DNA of 64,000 bases from CAZSBG01 sp964605145 (GCA_964605145.1 CAZSBG010000010.1:1-64000), one strand, 5' to 3'; positions 28,450 to 38,233 are shown, numbered from the stretch's first letter. Translations and numbers: made by a program. Notes: a model not told the origin generated them from the sequence alone.

Positions 28450-28759
28450 TTTTTTTCTATTTTTCCAATCACCAAAAGCTTGAGAATACTAGTCACTGTC
28501 ACTTCATTTAGACAAAAGAAGTGTCTTCGGATCAATATCAATAAATGCGCATTTTATTCCCCATTGTGAATTATTTGCGCATTCAAATAATTTCAATCAA
28601 AAATGATCCATTTTATTTTCCCCGCTCAATTTGTTGTAACTTAGAACATTAAACATTGATGGACATATTCGTAAATTGTCAAAAAGTTTGGTTTGCGTTT
28701 TGCTTATTCTTTAATATCCCACCAACCTTAACCAAAAATCAAAAACGGAGGACAGTGCT
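28450..28759. other. Upstream region of the first VIT-vWA gene
   Basis: About 310 bp of AT-rich sequence between the CACGGAT element and the start codon at 28760. It should contain the promoter. No convincing operator or RNA was seen. A good SD, ACGGAGGACA, precedes the ATG. Confidence 0.45.
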
Positions 28760-31090
28760 ATGAGAAAACAGTTACAATTCTTATTTGTTTTCGGGGGCGT
28801 TGTATTTTTTCTTTTCCATCCTTGCTTTCTTTTGGCTGACGGAATCATGAAATATAACAACAACGATGAACTCCTGCCGCTGGTTAAATCTCAAATCAAC
28901 ATTGACATTTTTGAGCAGGTCGCCGTAACAACTGTGGAGCATACGTTTTTCAATGATATAGACCAGGATTCATCGGATGTCAAATACATGTTCCCGCTGC
29001 CTGAAAATGCAAGTGTGATCCAGTTTGGGATATACATCGATGATTCTACTTTCGTTGAATTCGAAATGACTGTTTCAGACACCGGCGGCGGCCATGGCAA
29101 TGTTTCGGATGAGGAAGAGGACCTTGCCAATTACCTGCTTCCCAATCCGTTTGTCATTCCATTGAAAATAGCTCCCGGCACACAGCGCATCCAGATGAAA
29201 TATGTCGAACTTCTGCCGTATTATTTTGGAAAAATTCAGTTGGAATACCCGCTTTACTCGGACCAATTCCTCAAGGGAATCATTGAATATGTGTCCATCG
29301 ATATTAATTTGACGAGCCAGCGAAGAATTACCGAAATCACATCCAATTCGCACGCCATCAACATTGACCAGCCCACTGACTTTGCAGCGACAATCGATTA
29401 CTCACTTGGCAATGCAAATCCAGAAAGAAATTTTGATTTTCGTTTTGCACTCTCCCAGGACGACATCGGACTATTCAATTTCTGCTATCGTGACCCGGCC
29501 GACAGCACGGAAACCGACGGGTATTTTCTTATCCTGATCGAACCGGGAAAAGACATCACACCCAGCGAAATTCTTCAGAAATATTTTTCCTTCATTATGG
29601 ACCGGTCCGGCAGCATGTCCGGGCATAAAATTGTGCAGGCGAAACAAGCGGCCAATTACTGCATCGAACATTTGAATGAAAATGATCTGTTCAATATCAT
29701 CGATTTTTCCTCCTATTACAATTCATTTGCCAATGAGCCGGTGCTGGCTTCGGTGAGCAATGTCCAGTCCGCGGTTTCGTACGTGAATGATATCAACGCC
29801 GGCGGTTCCACCAATATTTACGATCCGGTGATGTTCTCGCTGCAGCAGTCGCTGGGAGAGGGCACAGCGAACCAGATTCTGCTTCTCACAGATGGTCATC
29901 ACAATACCGGTTCGGTCACAAATCTGGATCAGGTGATTCAACTGGTCACTGAAGCCAATACCCAGGACGTGAACATTTTTGTGTTTGGCATTGGCAATTA
30001 TGTTGACAAGGGATTTCTCCAATCGCTGGCCAATAATAATCATGGGCTGGCTGTGTTTGTCAACGAGACCGAGCCCATAGATGAGGTCATTGCTGAATTT
30101 TTTCTACGAATTAATAATCCGGTTTTGATCAACATCGCCCTAAATTATGGCGGTGCCGGCGCCAATGATATTTATCCCAATGAATTGCTCGACATTTTTA
30201 CCGGCACGCAATTGGTGGTCACCGGCCGATATTCTACAAGCGTTGAAACTGATATCACATTGAGCGGTTCGGTTTCCGGCGCGGATACTTCCATTATTTA
30301 TCCGAACGTAAATTTCCCGGAAGCGGATACCGATTATCCCTTTGTTCCGAAAATTTGGGCGAAAAGCAAAATTGAGTACCTCTACCAACAATGGCTGATT
30401 TTGGGCGAACCAGACAGCCTGAAAGAGCAGATTGTCGATTTGAGCGTCAAATACGGCGTGCTGTCTCCGTTCACGCAATACTCACCGCCGGAACCGCCGC
30501 CGACCGCTGTCGAGGAAGAGCTGGAAATGGTCGCACTCTCAGCGACCTGGCAGATGGATAAAGCCGGCGCGTCCATTAAAATAGCCTGGAATGTAAATAT
30601 GGGCAGCAAGCAGGATTGCTTTTACAACATCTACCGAAGTCGTTCCGAACGCGGCGATTTTATCAAATTGAATTCCAATCCGTTAACGCTGAATGAATTT
30701 ATCGATCGGGATGTAACTGCCGGGCAGACCTATTATTATCAGATCGAAGTGATCCAGCCGACTGGCCAGGTTCAGTTTTCTCAAATTGTCGAATCGACTG
30801 TTTCATCCATCGAAACATTCGAATTGCACCAGAATTACCCCAATCCATTCAACAGCTCCACCATGATAAAATACACTCTTCTCGAACGCGCTTTTATCGA
30901 AGTAAAAATCTACGACATGCTTGGCAGGCACATTCGAACGTTGGCACAGACCGAACGAAACGCCGGCCGGCAATCGGTGAAATGGGATGGACGGGACACT
31001 GCCGGGATGATAGTTGCATCCGGGATTTATTTTGTACGATTGCAGACTGGTAGCTCCACACAGGTAAAAAAGATGATGTTGTTGCAGTGA
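28760..31090 (+). CDS. VIT-vWA surface protein with type IX sorting domain
   Basis: 776-aa secreted protein. After the signal peptide there is a VIT domain at about 25-150 (VTTVEHTFFND, then YMFPLPENASV). A von Willebrand A domain at about 275-460 has the metal-binding MIDAS motif DRSGSMSG and the later TDGHHN aspartate. A fibronectin-like module (FYNIYRSRSERGDF, about 620-690) and a C-terminal sorting domain follow. The sorting domain starts LHQNYPNPFN and ends in KKMMLLQ, the type A signal recognised by the type IX secretion system. VIT-vWA proteins resemble inter-alpha-trypsin inhibitor heavy chains, and their role in bacteria is largely undefined. A broken paralogue follows at 31275. Confidence 0.9.
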   Translation: MRKQLQFLFVFGGVVFFLFHPCFLLADGIMKYNNNDELLPLVKSQINIDIFEQVAVTTVEHTFFNDIDQDSSDVKYMFPLPENASVIQFGIYIDDSTFVEFEMTVSDTGGGHGNVSDEEEDLANYLLPNPFVIPLKIAPGTQRIQMKYVELLPYYFGKIQLEYPLYSDQFLKGIIEYVSIDINLTSQRRITEITSNSHAINIDQPTDFAATIDYSLGNANPERNFDFRFALSQDDIGLFNFCYRDPADSTETDGYFLILIEPGKDITPSEILQKYFSFIMDRSGSMSGHKIVQAKQAANYCIEHLNENDLFNIIDFSSYYNSFANEPVLASVSNVQSAVSYVNDINAGGSTNIYDPVMFSLQQSLGEGTANQILLLTDGHHNTGSVTNLDQVIQLVTEANTQDVNIFVFGIGNYVDKGFLQSLANNNHGLAVFVNETEPIDEVIAEFFLRINNPVLINIALNYGGAGANDIYPNELLDIFTGTQLVVTGRYSTSVETDITLSGSVSGADTSIIYPNVNFPEADTDYPFVPKIWAKSKIEYLYQQWLILGEPDSLKEQIVDLSVKYGVLSPFTQYSPPEPPPTAVEEELEMVALSATWQMDKAGASIKIAWNVNMGSKQDCFYNIYRSRSERGDFIKLNSNPLTLNEFIDRDVTAGQTYYYQIEVIQPTGQVQFSQIVESTVSSIETFELHQNYPNPFNSSTMIKYTLLERAFIEVKIYDMLGRHIRTLAQTERNAGRQSVKWDGRDTAGMIVASGIYFVRLQTGSSTQVKKMMLLQ

Positions 31091-31127
31091 TTTTAAAATT
31101 AGTTCGAATAAGATTTGAACAGATTCA

Positions 31128-31146
31128 CACGGATTAAGAATCCGTG
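31128..31146. repeat. CACGGAT hairpin
   Basis: CACGGATT, AAG, AATCCGTG: a perfect 8-bp stem with a 3-nt loop, 38 bp after the first VIT-vWA stop. It is made of one CACGGAT unit and its inverse, so it belongs to the repeat family at 28.0-28.4 kb. No T-run follows; it could still help end the upstream transcript. Confidence 0.55.
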
Positions 31147-31274
31147 AAGATCAGCGTCATCCGCGAAATCAGTGTTCTATATTTTTTGGTTCCGGCTTGT
31201 ACAGGTTAGGACGTTCTAATTCGAAATTGGGCAACTTCGTTGATCCAAAATTTAAATTAAAAAAGGAGCCCGCA

Positions 31275-33353
31275 ATGAAAAACAAACTGTTACCAATTTT
31301 AATTTTAGTTCTGGCATTTTCTGCACAACTGCATGCGGTCGGAATTCTTTACAATCGGCCCCTGGGCAGCACTTCGCAGTATTTGAAAATGTCCATCAAA
31401 TCTGTGGATGTGCATGTGGATGTGCAGGACCAGATTGCCGTGACGCACGTGGATCAGATTTTTACCAATGATCTGGGAACAACGGCTGAAGCGATTTATA
31501 TTTTCCCGTTGCCGGAAAATGCCATGATCACTGAGCTTGTTTACTGGTTCAATGGTCAGCGCTATGTGGCGGAAATTCGGGAACGCGGAGAAGCCCAGAA
31601 AATTTATAATGACAGGATTCGGGAATATCTCGACCCAGCGTTGCTGGAATACCTGGGCGATAACCTGTTTCGATTGAGCATCGCGCCGATCAATCGCTAG
31701 ACCGAGGTCCGAACCGAAATTTCGTACGTGGAGTTGCTCAACTATGATTTTGGTTCAATAAAATATAAATTTTTACTGAATACGCTGGGACTTTCTCCCA
31801 ATCCACTTGAGAGCACGCTTCTTGAAATGGATGTGCAGTCCCAGGCGTCGTTCAAAACGCTGCATTCACCGACGCACAAAAATTTGGCTTCGACGCAAAT
31901 CGAGAAGTTGTCTGACACTCATTATACCGTGCGTTATGGCAGTGAGAATTTTTTCCCGGACAGGGATTTTGTTCTCGAATTCGAAACAGTTCGGGAAAAG
32001 GTGAATTTTGAAGTGCTGACCTACACGCCGTCGCCGGAGGATTCGTTTGGAACCGACAGCTTTTACGCGCTGTGGATAACGCCCCCGGACAGCCTGACTG
32101 AAGATGAAATTATTCCCAAAGACGTTGTATTCACGACCGATGTGTCCGGCAGTATGGAAGGCGACCGAATTGTCCAATTGAAAGAAGCGCTCAATTATTT
32201 TGTTGAATTGCTCACACCGCAGGATCGGTTCAATATTGTTACATTCGGCTATTTTGCTGTCAATTTCAAGCCCGACCTGGTCTTTGCAACAGATCAGGCA
32301 ATTTCCGAGGCTCATGATTTCATCTTTCAAATGTATGCCGACGGGCTGACCAATTTCGGTGACGCGCTCGACGCTTCGCTTTCACAATCGTTTGCAGACT
32401 CGACTTCCAAAAATATTATCTTTCTCACGGACGGGCAGCCGACAATTGGTCTCACTCATCCGGATTCGATTTTAGCGCACGCTGCGGAAGACAATATTCA
32501 ACAGGTTCGGATATTTACGTTCGGTGTTGGGGACAACATAAGTCATACGTTGCTCACGCAATTAGCGCGACAAAATTACGGGTACCCGGCCTACATCACG
32601 TCGGACGACAGCATCGCGCTGGTGGTGAACAATCATTTTACGCGAATTTCCAAACCGGTCCTGACGGACATTGCCATCGACCTGGGCGGGCTGAATGAAT
32701 GGGATCGCTATCCCAAAACACTGAGTGATCTGTACTGGGGTAGCCAGCTTTTGCAGATGGGACTGTACAACAACAGCGGAACGTTTAATCTGGTGTTATC
32801 CGGCGATGTTCGGGCGGATTCGGTTCAGTATTTTCAGCAGAAAACCTTTCCCGACACGCTGGGCGGCCATCGGTTTGTGCCAAGATTGTGGGCAAAATCG
32901 AAAATCGATCACCTGCTCGAAGCCATTGAAATTTACGGGGAGAACGATGAACTTGTCAACCAGATTGTTGAACTGAGTCTGCGATTTCAGATTTTGACTC
33001 CGTACACAGCATTCATTGCTGATCCCAATACACATGTGGAGGAAAATGAAAAGGTCGGGCTTCCCGAGAAATTTGTATTGTCCCAGAATTACCCCAATCC
33101 TTTCAATCCAAGCACTGAAATTAAATACTCGCTGCCGGCGCTAAAATCTTCCTACCACGTCGTGATAAAAATATACGATGTTCAGGGACGATTGGTTAAA
33201 ATTTTAGTGGATGAAACAAAGTCGGCTGGCACTTATTCCGTAAAATGGGGTGGTACGGATTCCATTGGCAATGCTGTGGCCAGTGGCATTTATTTTTATT
33301 CCATGCAGGTTGGCGAATTCAAATCGACGCGGAAGATGATGTTGTTGCGGTGA
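31275..33353 (+). pseudogene. Second VIT-vWA protein gene, interrupted by in-frame TAG
   Basis: Without the stop this would be a 692-aa paralogue of the preceding protein. It has a signal peptide (start at 31275 behind AAAAGGAGC), a VIT domain (VTHVDQIFTND, IYIFPLPENAMI), a vWA domain with MIDAS DVSGSMEGD at about 290, and a C-terminal sorting domain (LSQNYPNPFNPSTEIKYSLP, ending KKMMLLR-like RKMMLLR). Codon 142, at 31698-31700, is TAG, between APINR and TEVRTEISYVEL. The reading frame is the same on both sides, and the protein sequence continues without a gap. A single C-to-T change from CAG (Gln) would explain it. Everything else looks intact, so the mutation is recent, an assembly error, or read through. 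Confidence 0.82.
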
Positions 33354-33365
33354 GAAAGGATGAAC

Positions 33366-33407
33366 ATTCCGAAGGCAGTGCGACCTTCGGAATATCTTTT
33401 ATTTTTT
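33366..33407 (+). terminator. Terminator of the second VIT-vWA gene
   Basis: Perfect 10-bp stem ATTCCGAAGG/CCTTCGGAAT with an 8-nt loop, then ATCTTTTATTTTTT. It starts 12 bp after the stop codon at 33353 and its T-run reaches the stop codon of the convergent RND gene. An intact, well-placed terminator fits a gene that was functional until recently. Confidence 0.88.
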
Positions 33408-36400
33408 AATTCGCCAATAACGCTTTTTTTCTGCTTCGTTTTACATCATCCAGCACAGCGATCAGACACGGAATGACGAACAGGGTTAATATCGTCGAAA
33501 CCAGCAGCCCGAATAAAATAACGTTGGCCAGCGGCGACCACATCTCAGACATGCCGCCGATGCCGAACGCCATGGGCAGCAATCCTGAAATGGTTGTCAG
33601 TGACGTCAAAATAATCGGACGCAGTCGTGTTCGGCCGGAACTGATAATGCTCCGCCAGTATCGGAGTACGGAAACGTTTTCTCCGGTACGCCTGTTATTG
33701 ACAAACGCAATCAACACAATGGCATCGTTTACCACAATGCCGGCCAGGGCGACGAATCCAAACAGCGCGACAACGCTGAAGGGATTCCCTGAAATGATGA
33801 GTCCCAGCATGGCGCCGATCAGCGCAAATGGAATGGTCACCAATATAATGAGCGGCTGGGCGTAGGAATTGAACTGCGTTCCCAGAATCAGAAAAATGAG
33901 AATCAGGCTTAACACGAAAAGTGATGTGATGTCACTGAAAATATCCATGAACTCATCGAACTGACCGCCAATTTCAAATGAAATGCCAGGAAATTCTTTT
34001 TCCATAATCGGAAACAGCCCCTTCAATCTGAGATTTACTTTATCCAGCGATGTTTTTTCATTATCAATTTCACCATAGACGATAATTGTTCGCTTTTGAT
34101 CGAACCTTTTTATTTCGTCCGGCCCTGATTTTATTTCGAAATTCACAATATCCCGCATGGCAATGGTTTGGCCCTGCATATTGGTCAGCCGTAAATTCAG
34201 CACATCTTCCAGGGAGGAGCGGTTGGTTTCGTCGTATTTTGCAATCACATCGATTTCATCATTGCCGTCGCGGTATTCAGTTGCTTTCACGCCATCGAAT
34301 GCGTAGCGCACATTCATAGCGACGTACTGCGTATTGAAACCAAACAGGGCTGCTTTTTCTTCATCCACTTTAATATGAATTTCCTGTTTGCCCGGGGGGA
34401 AATCATCGGTCACATTGAATGTGCCTTCCATCTTCCGAAGTGAATCCTGCAATGCCAGGGACGCACGTTTTATTTCATCAAAATATTTACCCTGAACTTT
34501 CACGGAAATCGGTTTTCCGACTGGAGGGCCACCGGCAAGTTTTTCAAACTCCACCGAAACCGGTCCACTGATGTACTGCACCCGCTCGCGCATCATGGCC
34601 AGCATTTCGTCGGTAGTTCTCGATCGTTCTTCGATTGGTTTCAGATGAATAAAAATTTGAGCGACATGTTTACGCGTCATCCATTCGTTATTACCCTGCA
34701 GCAGTCCCACATTGACAATGATGTCCTGAACTTCAGACTCAGGCAGTTTCATGGCTTCGGCTTCGAACTTTTTCATAATTCGATCTGTTTCTTCCAGAGC
34801 GGTTCCTTCCGGAAATTTCACCAACACTTTGAACTGATCAAAATCTTCCTCGCCAAACATCTCAATTCCGATGAGCGGAATAATCATCAAAGATGCCAGG
34901 AGAACCACAACGAGCAGCCCAAGCAGCACGTATCTCCGGCGAAGCGTTTTCACAAGTAATCGGCTGTAAATGCGACGCAGTGATGTAAAAAATTTCTTTT
35001 CACCGCGGTGATACACCCTGGATTTGACTGTCCAGTCTGCATAATGGGATGGCAGTAGAAAGAACGCTTCGAAGATGGAGGCGATCAGCGCCAATGAAAA
35101 AACCATGGGAACAATTCGCATGAATTTACCCATAATTCCGGTAAGAAGAATCAGCGGCAGGAACGCAGCGATATTGGTGCCAATGGATGACAGAATTGGT
35201 GAGACCACTTCATTTGTGCCGCGAATGGCTGATTCGATTGAATTGAATCCCTGCAATCGGTAGCGGTGACTGTTTTCGATAACAATGATGGCATCGTCCA
35301 CAATAATACCGAGTACCATCACCAGGGCAAAAAGCGTGTTTCCATTCAGGCTGTAGCCGAAAGAGTTCATGAAGATAAACGTGATGAAAAACGAAATCGG
35401 GATTCCCAGAGATGCCAGCAGCGCATTGCTTTTTCCCAGGAAAATGTACAGGACGAGGATGATCAGCAGCATTCCTGTAATGGCATTGTTGCGAAGAATA
35501 TTGATCACGCGATTAATATAAACCGAATTGTCGTTCGACCAGCTAAATTCCACGCCATCTTGAACCTGCTGGCGGTACGATTCGACCAATGCTTTTATCT
35601 CGTCGATCACCTCGATGGAGTTTGCGTCGCTTTTTTTGGAAATGGAAAACGTGATGGAGGGCTCCCCGTTGGTGCGGGAGAGAATGGCCATTTCAGCGCG
35701 TCGGTCGTTTACTTTAGCCACATCTTTGATTTTAATAAAATCGCCTTTGACTGAAGTTCGAATGTTCGTGTTCTCAATTTCTTCGATGGACTGGTATTCT
35801 CCTAACGAACGAATGAGATACTCGGATTTCCCGAATGTAATGTTGCCGCCGGGGACGTTCAAATTATTGACTTTGATGGCAAATACAATTTCGTCGAAGG
35901 TTACACCGAGTGAATTTATTTTCACCGGGTCCACTTCGACCCATATCTCACGTTCTGCCAACCCTGACACCTGCACCTTGGATACGCCGGGAATGTCGTT
36001 CAAATCATCTTCGAGATCGTCAGCGATCTTCTGGGCGTTGTCTTCAGGTATGGTGAATGACATATTGATATTGATAATGGGCAGAAAATCACCGCTCCCA
36101 AATGACTCGACCAATGGTTCTTCTGCATCCTCCGGCAAATCGACTTTATCGATTTCAGCTTTCAGATCAGTGAAATGCTCCCTGAATTCCCTGTCTGACA
36201 TGTTTTCGAATTTAACCAGCACAAATCCAAATCCCTCGCCGGCATTGGATTGTATTTCAGCAATTTTATCGACATCCTGGATTTCGGCTTCAATCGGATC
36301 AACAATGAGATTTTCGTTCTCTGCCGGGGCTGCGCCGGGATAGACGACGGTGATAAACACCCAGTTGAAGTTAATTTCCGGATTCAGCTCCCTGGGCATT

Positions 36401-36492
36401 TGAAGCAGGGAGATGGTCCCAAAAATAAACAGGCCAATCATCATTAAATTAACCAAAACAGAATTTCTTACCGAGAATTTTGCAATCGACAT
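33406..36492 (-). CDS. RND-family efflux pump (HAE-1/AcrB type)
   Basis: 1028-aa inner-membrane transporter with the 12-TM, two-large-loop architecture of the resistance-nodulation-division family. The essential Asp pair of TM4 is in IIVDDAIIVIENSHRYR (about 400), and the TM10 position appears as GIVVNDAIVLIAFVNNRR near 945. The N-terminus (FSVRNSVLVNLMMIGLFIFG) is typical of the family. Together with the adaptor at 37097-38233 it forms a drug or lipid efflux system. An outer-membrane factor of TolC type is not in the window. The gene has a good SD (TTAGAGGTATAGC, ATG). It is separated from its adaptor by an unusual 604 bp containing a broken small gene and repeats. Confidence 0.93.
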   Translation of the reverse strand: MSIAKFSVRNSVLVNLMMIGLFIFGTISLLQMPRELNPEINFNWVFITVVYPGAAPAENENLIVDPIEAEIQDVDKIAEIQSNAGEGFGFVLVKFENMSDREFREHFTDLKAEIDKVDLPEDAEEPLVESFGSGDFLPIININMSFTIPEDNAQKIADDLEDDLNDIPGVSKVQVSGLAEREIWVEVDPVKINSLGVTFDEIVFAIKVNNLNVPGGNITFGKSEYLIRSLGEYQSIEEIENTNIRTSVKGDFIKIKDVAKVNDRRAEMAILSRTNGEPSITFSISKKSDANSIEVIDEIKALVESYRQQVQDGVEFSWSNDNSVYINRVINILRNNAITGMLLIILVLYIFLGKSNALLASLGIPISFFITFIFMNSFGYSLNGNTLFALVMVLGIIVDDAIIVIENSHRYRLQGFNSIESAIRGTNEVVSPILSSIGTNIAAFLPLILLTGIMGKFMRIVPMVFSLALIASIFEAFFLLPSHYADWTVKSRVYHRGEKKFFTSLRRIYSRLLVKTLRRRYVLLGLLVVVLLASLMIIPLIGIEMFGEEDFDQFKVLVKFPEGTALEETDRIMKKFEAEAMKLPESEVQDIIVNVGLLQGNNEWMTRKHVAQIFIHLKPIEERSRTTDEMLAMMRERVQYISGPVSVEFEKLAGGPPVGKPISVKVQGKYFDEIKRASLALQDSLRKMEGTFNVTDDFPPGKQEIHIKVDEEKAALFGFNTQYVAMNVRYAFDGVKATEYRDGNDEIDVIAKYDETNRSSLEDVLNLRLTNMQGQTIAMRDIVNFEIKSGPDEIKRFDQKRTIIVYGEIDNEKTSLDKVNLRLKGLFPIMEKEFPGISFEIGGQFDEFMDIFSDITSLFVLSLILIFLILGTQFNSYAQPLIILVTIPFALIGAMLGLIISGNPFSVVALFGFVALAGIVVNDAIVLIAFVNNRRTGENVSVLRYWRSIISSGRTRLRPIILTSLTTISGLLPMAFGIGGMSEMWSPLANVILFGLLVSTILTLFVIPCLIAVLDDVKRSRKKALLAN

Positions 36493-36547
36493 GCTATACC
36501 TCTAATTGGTATCAAATTTTTGGCTGATATGATTTGAGTGAATATGC

Positions 36548-36596
36548 TCGGATTCGTGAAACGGATTTCGTGTTTCGGGATTCGGGTCTCGGGTTT
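36548..36596. repeat. TCGGGATTCGGG repeat, left of the four-helix gene
   Basis: Tandem degenerate units (CGTGTTTCGGGATTCGGGTCTCGGG). The inverse type, CCCGATCCCCGATCCCCGAAC, lies at about 37030-37090 on the other side of the four-helix-bundle pseudogene, so the two flank it in opposite orientation. A related run, CCCGATCCCTGAAACCCGAATCCCG, occurs at about 46909-46950. Confidence 0.55.
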
Positions 36597-36955
36597 CAAA
36601 GTTTCTTGTTCAGAGTTGAAATAAGTTTATTTAGCATCATGCAAACGCTTTTAATTTTATCGGAAATTGAAATATGAGTGTCGTTATCAAGGTATTGTAG
36701 ACGATTGGCGATTATCACCTGTGTTTCTAATTCGAATATGCAGCCCCAGGCAATTAAAAGAAAATGAATATATTGTTTTGTGCTACCCCGTCCCCAGCCT
36801 TCTGCAATATTAGAGGGAACAGAAATTGCACATCGGCGCATCTGGGATATGAGGTCAAATTTTTCTTCAACAGGGAATTTTTTTGTCAATTCTTAAATGT
36901 CGAGAGTCAGATTTACACCTTTTTGCCAAACCTCCAATTCCTTGAAAGATTTCAT
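36596..36955 (-). pseudogene. Four-helix-bundle protein (S23/IVP type), interrupted by in-frame TAA
   Basis: The C-terminal 97 residues match the four-helix-bundle family found in 23S rRNA intervening sequences and as stand-alone genes in many FCB genomes (RRCAISVPSNIAEGWGRGS is diagnostic). The true start is ATG at 36955, preceded by a perfect AAGGAGG. It reads MKSFKELEVWQKGVNLTLDI, then TAA at 36893-36895, then ELTKKFPVEEKF in the same frame. The family normally has DIYxLTKxFP here, so TAT or TAC (Tyr) has become TAA at codon 21. Without it the protein would be 119 aa. It lies inside the RND operon and is flanked by inverted repeats, which suggests that it arrived as an insertion. Confidence 0.8.
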
Positions 36956-37029
36956 CAGGCCTCCTTAAATATTGACAATGCTAAAATAACTTTTGTTGTT
37001 GAAAACATAAAAGTAAAAGGACACAAATA

Positions 37030-37092
37030 TAACTTTCATTCAAATCCCCAAATCCAGAATCCCGATCCCCGATCCCCGAACTCCGAATACCG
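37030..37092. repeat. CCCGATCCCCGA repeat, right of the four-helix gene
   Basis: Tandem degenerate units (CAAATCCCCAAATCC, CCCGATCCCCGATCCCCGAACTCCG) ending 5 bp before the adaptor stop codon. They are complementary in style to the run at 36548-36596 on the opposite side of the four-helix pseudogene. Confidence 0.55.
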
Positions 37093-37096
37093 ATTC

Positions 37097-38233
37097 TCAC
37101 TGCACCGTCTCCATCCAGATTTTTGTTTTCACACCAAGATTTTTCATCCCCACAACGACAATTGTATCGCCCTCAGCAATACCCTGACCGACGATCACCT
37201 GGGAGCCGAACGTTTTTTTGATGCTTATTTCAGTTAATTCGGCCATGTCGTTAGAAATTTTATAAACGTGATTGGAGCCATTTTTCGTTACGAGCGCATA
37301 ATCCGGCACGACGATTTGTTCGCTCAAATCAGACAGAACAAGATTTATTCTGGCAGTCATGCCACCTCGAATATCCAGATTGGGTGAATTTTTCACATGA
37401 ATTTCAACGGAAAAAACACCGGTGCTTTCATCTGCCTGGGGTGAAATGTAGCGCACCTGGCCTTCGAACCTTTTATCATTCAGCGCTGAGATTAGAACAT
37501 CGGCCTTACTGCCAACTTTCACGTACTGGATAATATCCTGCGGAACTCCGACGTCTACTTTCAATGCGGATAGATCGACAACGCGATATAGCGGTGTGCC
37601 AGGCGAGATCATTGTTCCTAAATTGATATGCTTTCGCGAGACAAGTCCGTTGATTGGGGACATGATTCGGGTGTCCTTGTAGCTCTTTTTCATCATGCTT
37701 AAATTGGCTTTTGCGGAGAGTAAATTCGCTTCCGCAGTTTTGACGGATAATTGAGAATTTTCAAATGCGATCTGAGAGATATAATCATTCTGGTGCAGTT
37801 TTTTATCGCTCTTCAAATTCAACCTGGCAATTTTTAAATTATTTTCCGCTGAAAGCACCTGCGAAACTGCCTGACGATACTGACTCAGCGGAATTTCATC
37901 GTCGATGAAAGCGAGGGTATCGCTGCGGCGCACGCTATCGCCCAATTTTTTATTTATTTTGGTCACTTCACCATTCACCTCAGCCACGATATCAACCGAA
38001 TGGAGTGGATTCATCACGCCGGTCAGCGGGATATTTTGTTCAACGGTTTGAGATTTTATAATCATTGCCTCCACAGGAATACCGCGCGCGGAAGTCTTTT
38101 CGGAGGAGTTGACGGCGATTGTACTATTTCCTTCTCCTTGCGTCGATGAATCCCGCTGTTCTTTGCCGCAGGAAAAAATCAAAACAATTGAAAATAGAAA
38201 TATGAGGATTTTATGGTGTATTTTTGAATACAT
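37097..38233 (-). CDS. RND efflux periplasmic adaptor lipoprotein
   Basis: 378-aa membrane-fusion protein of the AcrA/MdtA family. The open frame extends upstream to 38326, but the ATG at 38233 is preceded by GGAG and gives a lipoprotein signal ending in IVLIFSC. The domains are a lipoyl-like half-motif (VDIVAEVNGEVTKINKKLGD, about 90), a coiled-coil hairpin (about 120-185), the second lipoyl half (DTRIMSPINGLVSRKHINLG), a beta-barrel (VDVGVPQDI) and a membrane-proximal domain. It links the inner-membrane pump encoded at 33406-36492 to an outer-membrane channel not seen here. The spacing to the pump gene is abnormal because of an inserted segment. Confidence 0.9.
   Translation of the reverse strand: MYSKIHHKILIFLFSIVLIFSCGKEQRDSSTQGEGNSTIAVNSSEKTSARGIPVEAMIIKSQTVEQNIPLTGVMNPLHSVDIVAEVNGEVTKINKKLGDSVRRSDTLAFIDDEIPLSQYRQAVSQVLSAENNLKIARLNLKSDKKLHQNDYISQIAFENSQLSVKTAEANLLSAKANLSMMKKSYKDTRIMSPINGLVSRKHINLGTMISPGTPLYRVVDLSALKVDVGVPQDIIQYVKVGSKADVLISALNDKRFEGQVRYISPQADESTGVFSVEIHVKNSPNLDIRGGMTARINLVLSDLSEQIVVPDYALVTKNGSNHVYKISNDMAELTEISIKKTFGSQVIVGQGIAEGDTIVVVGMKNLGVKTKIWMETVQ

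Noticed and set aside
31698..31700. TAG read as a sense codon (selenocysteine/pyrrolysine-like recoding)
   Set aside because: TAG ends normal genes in this window, no recoding structure is evident, and the expected residue is an ordinary glutamine.
35615..36343. 242-codon plus-strand frame opposite the RND pump gene
   Set aside because: Serine-rich translation typical of antisense shadows; the minus strand encodes a complete RND protein.
36596..36955. The four-helix gene as an Avd accessory of a diversity-generating retroelement
   Set aside because: No reverse transcriptase, template repeat or variable repeat was found nearby; the S23/IVP-type stand-alone family is a better match.
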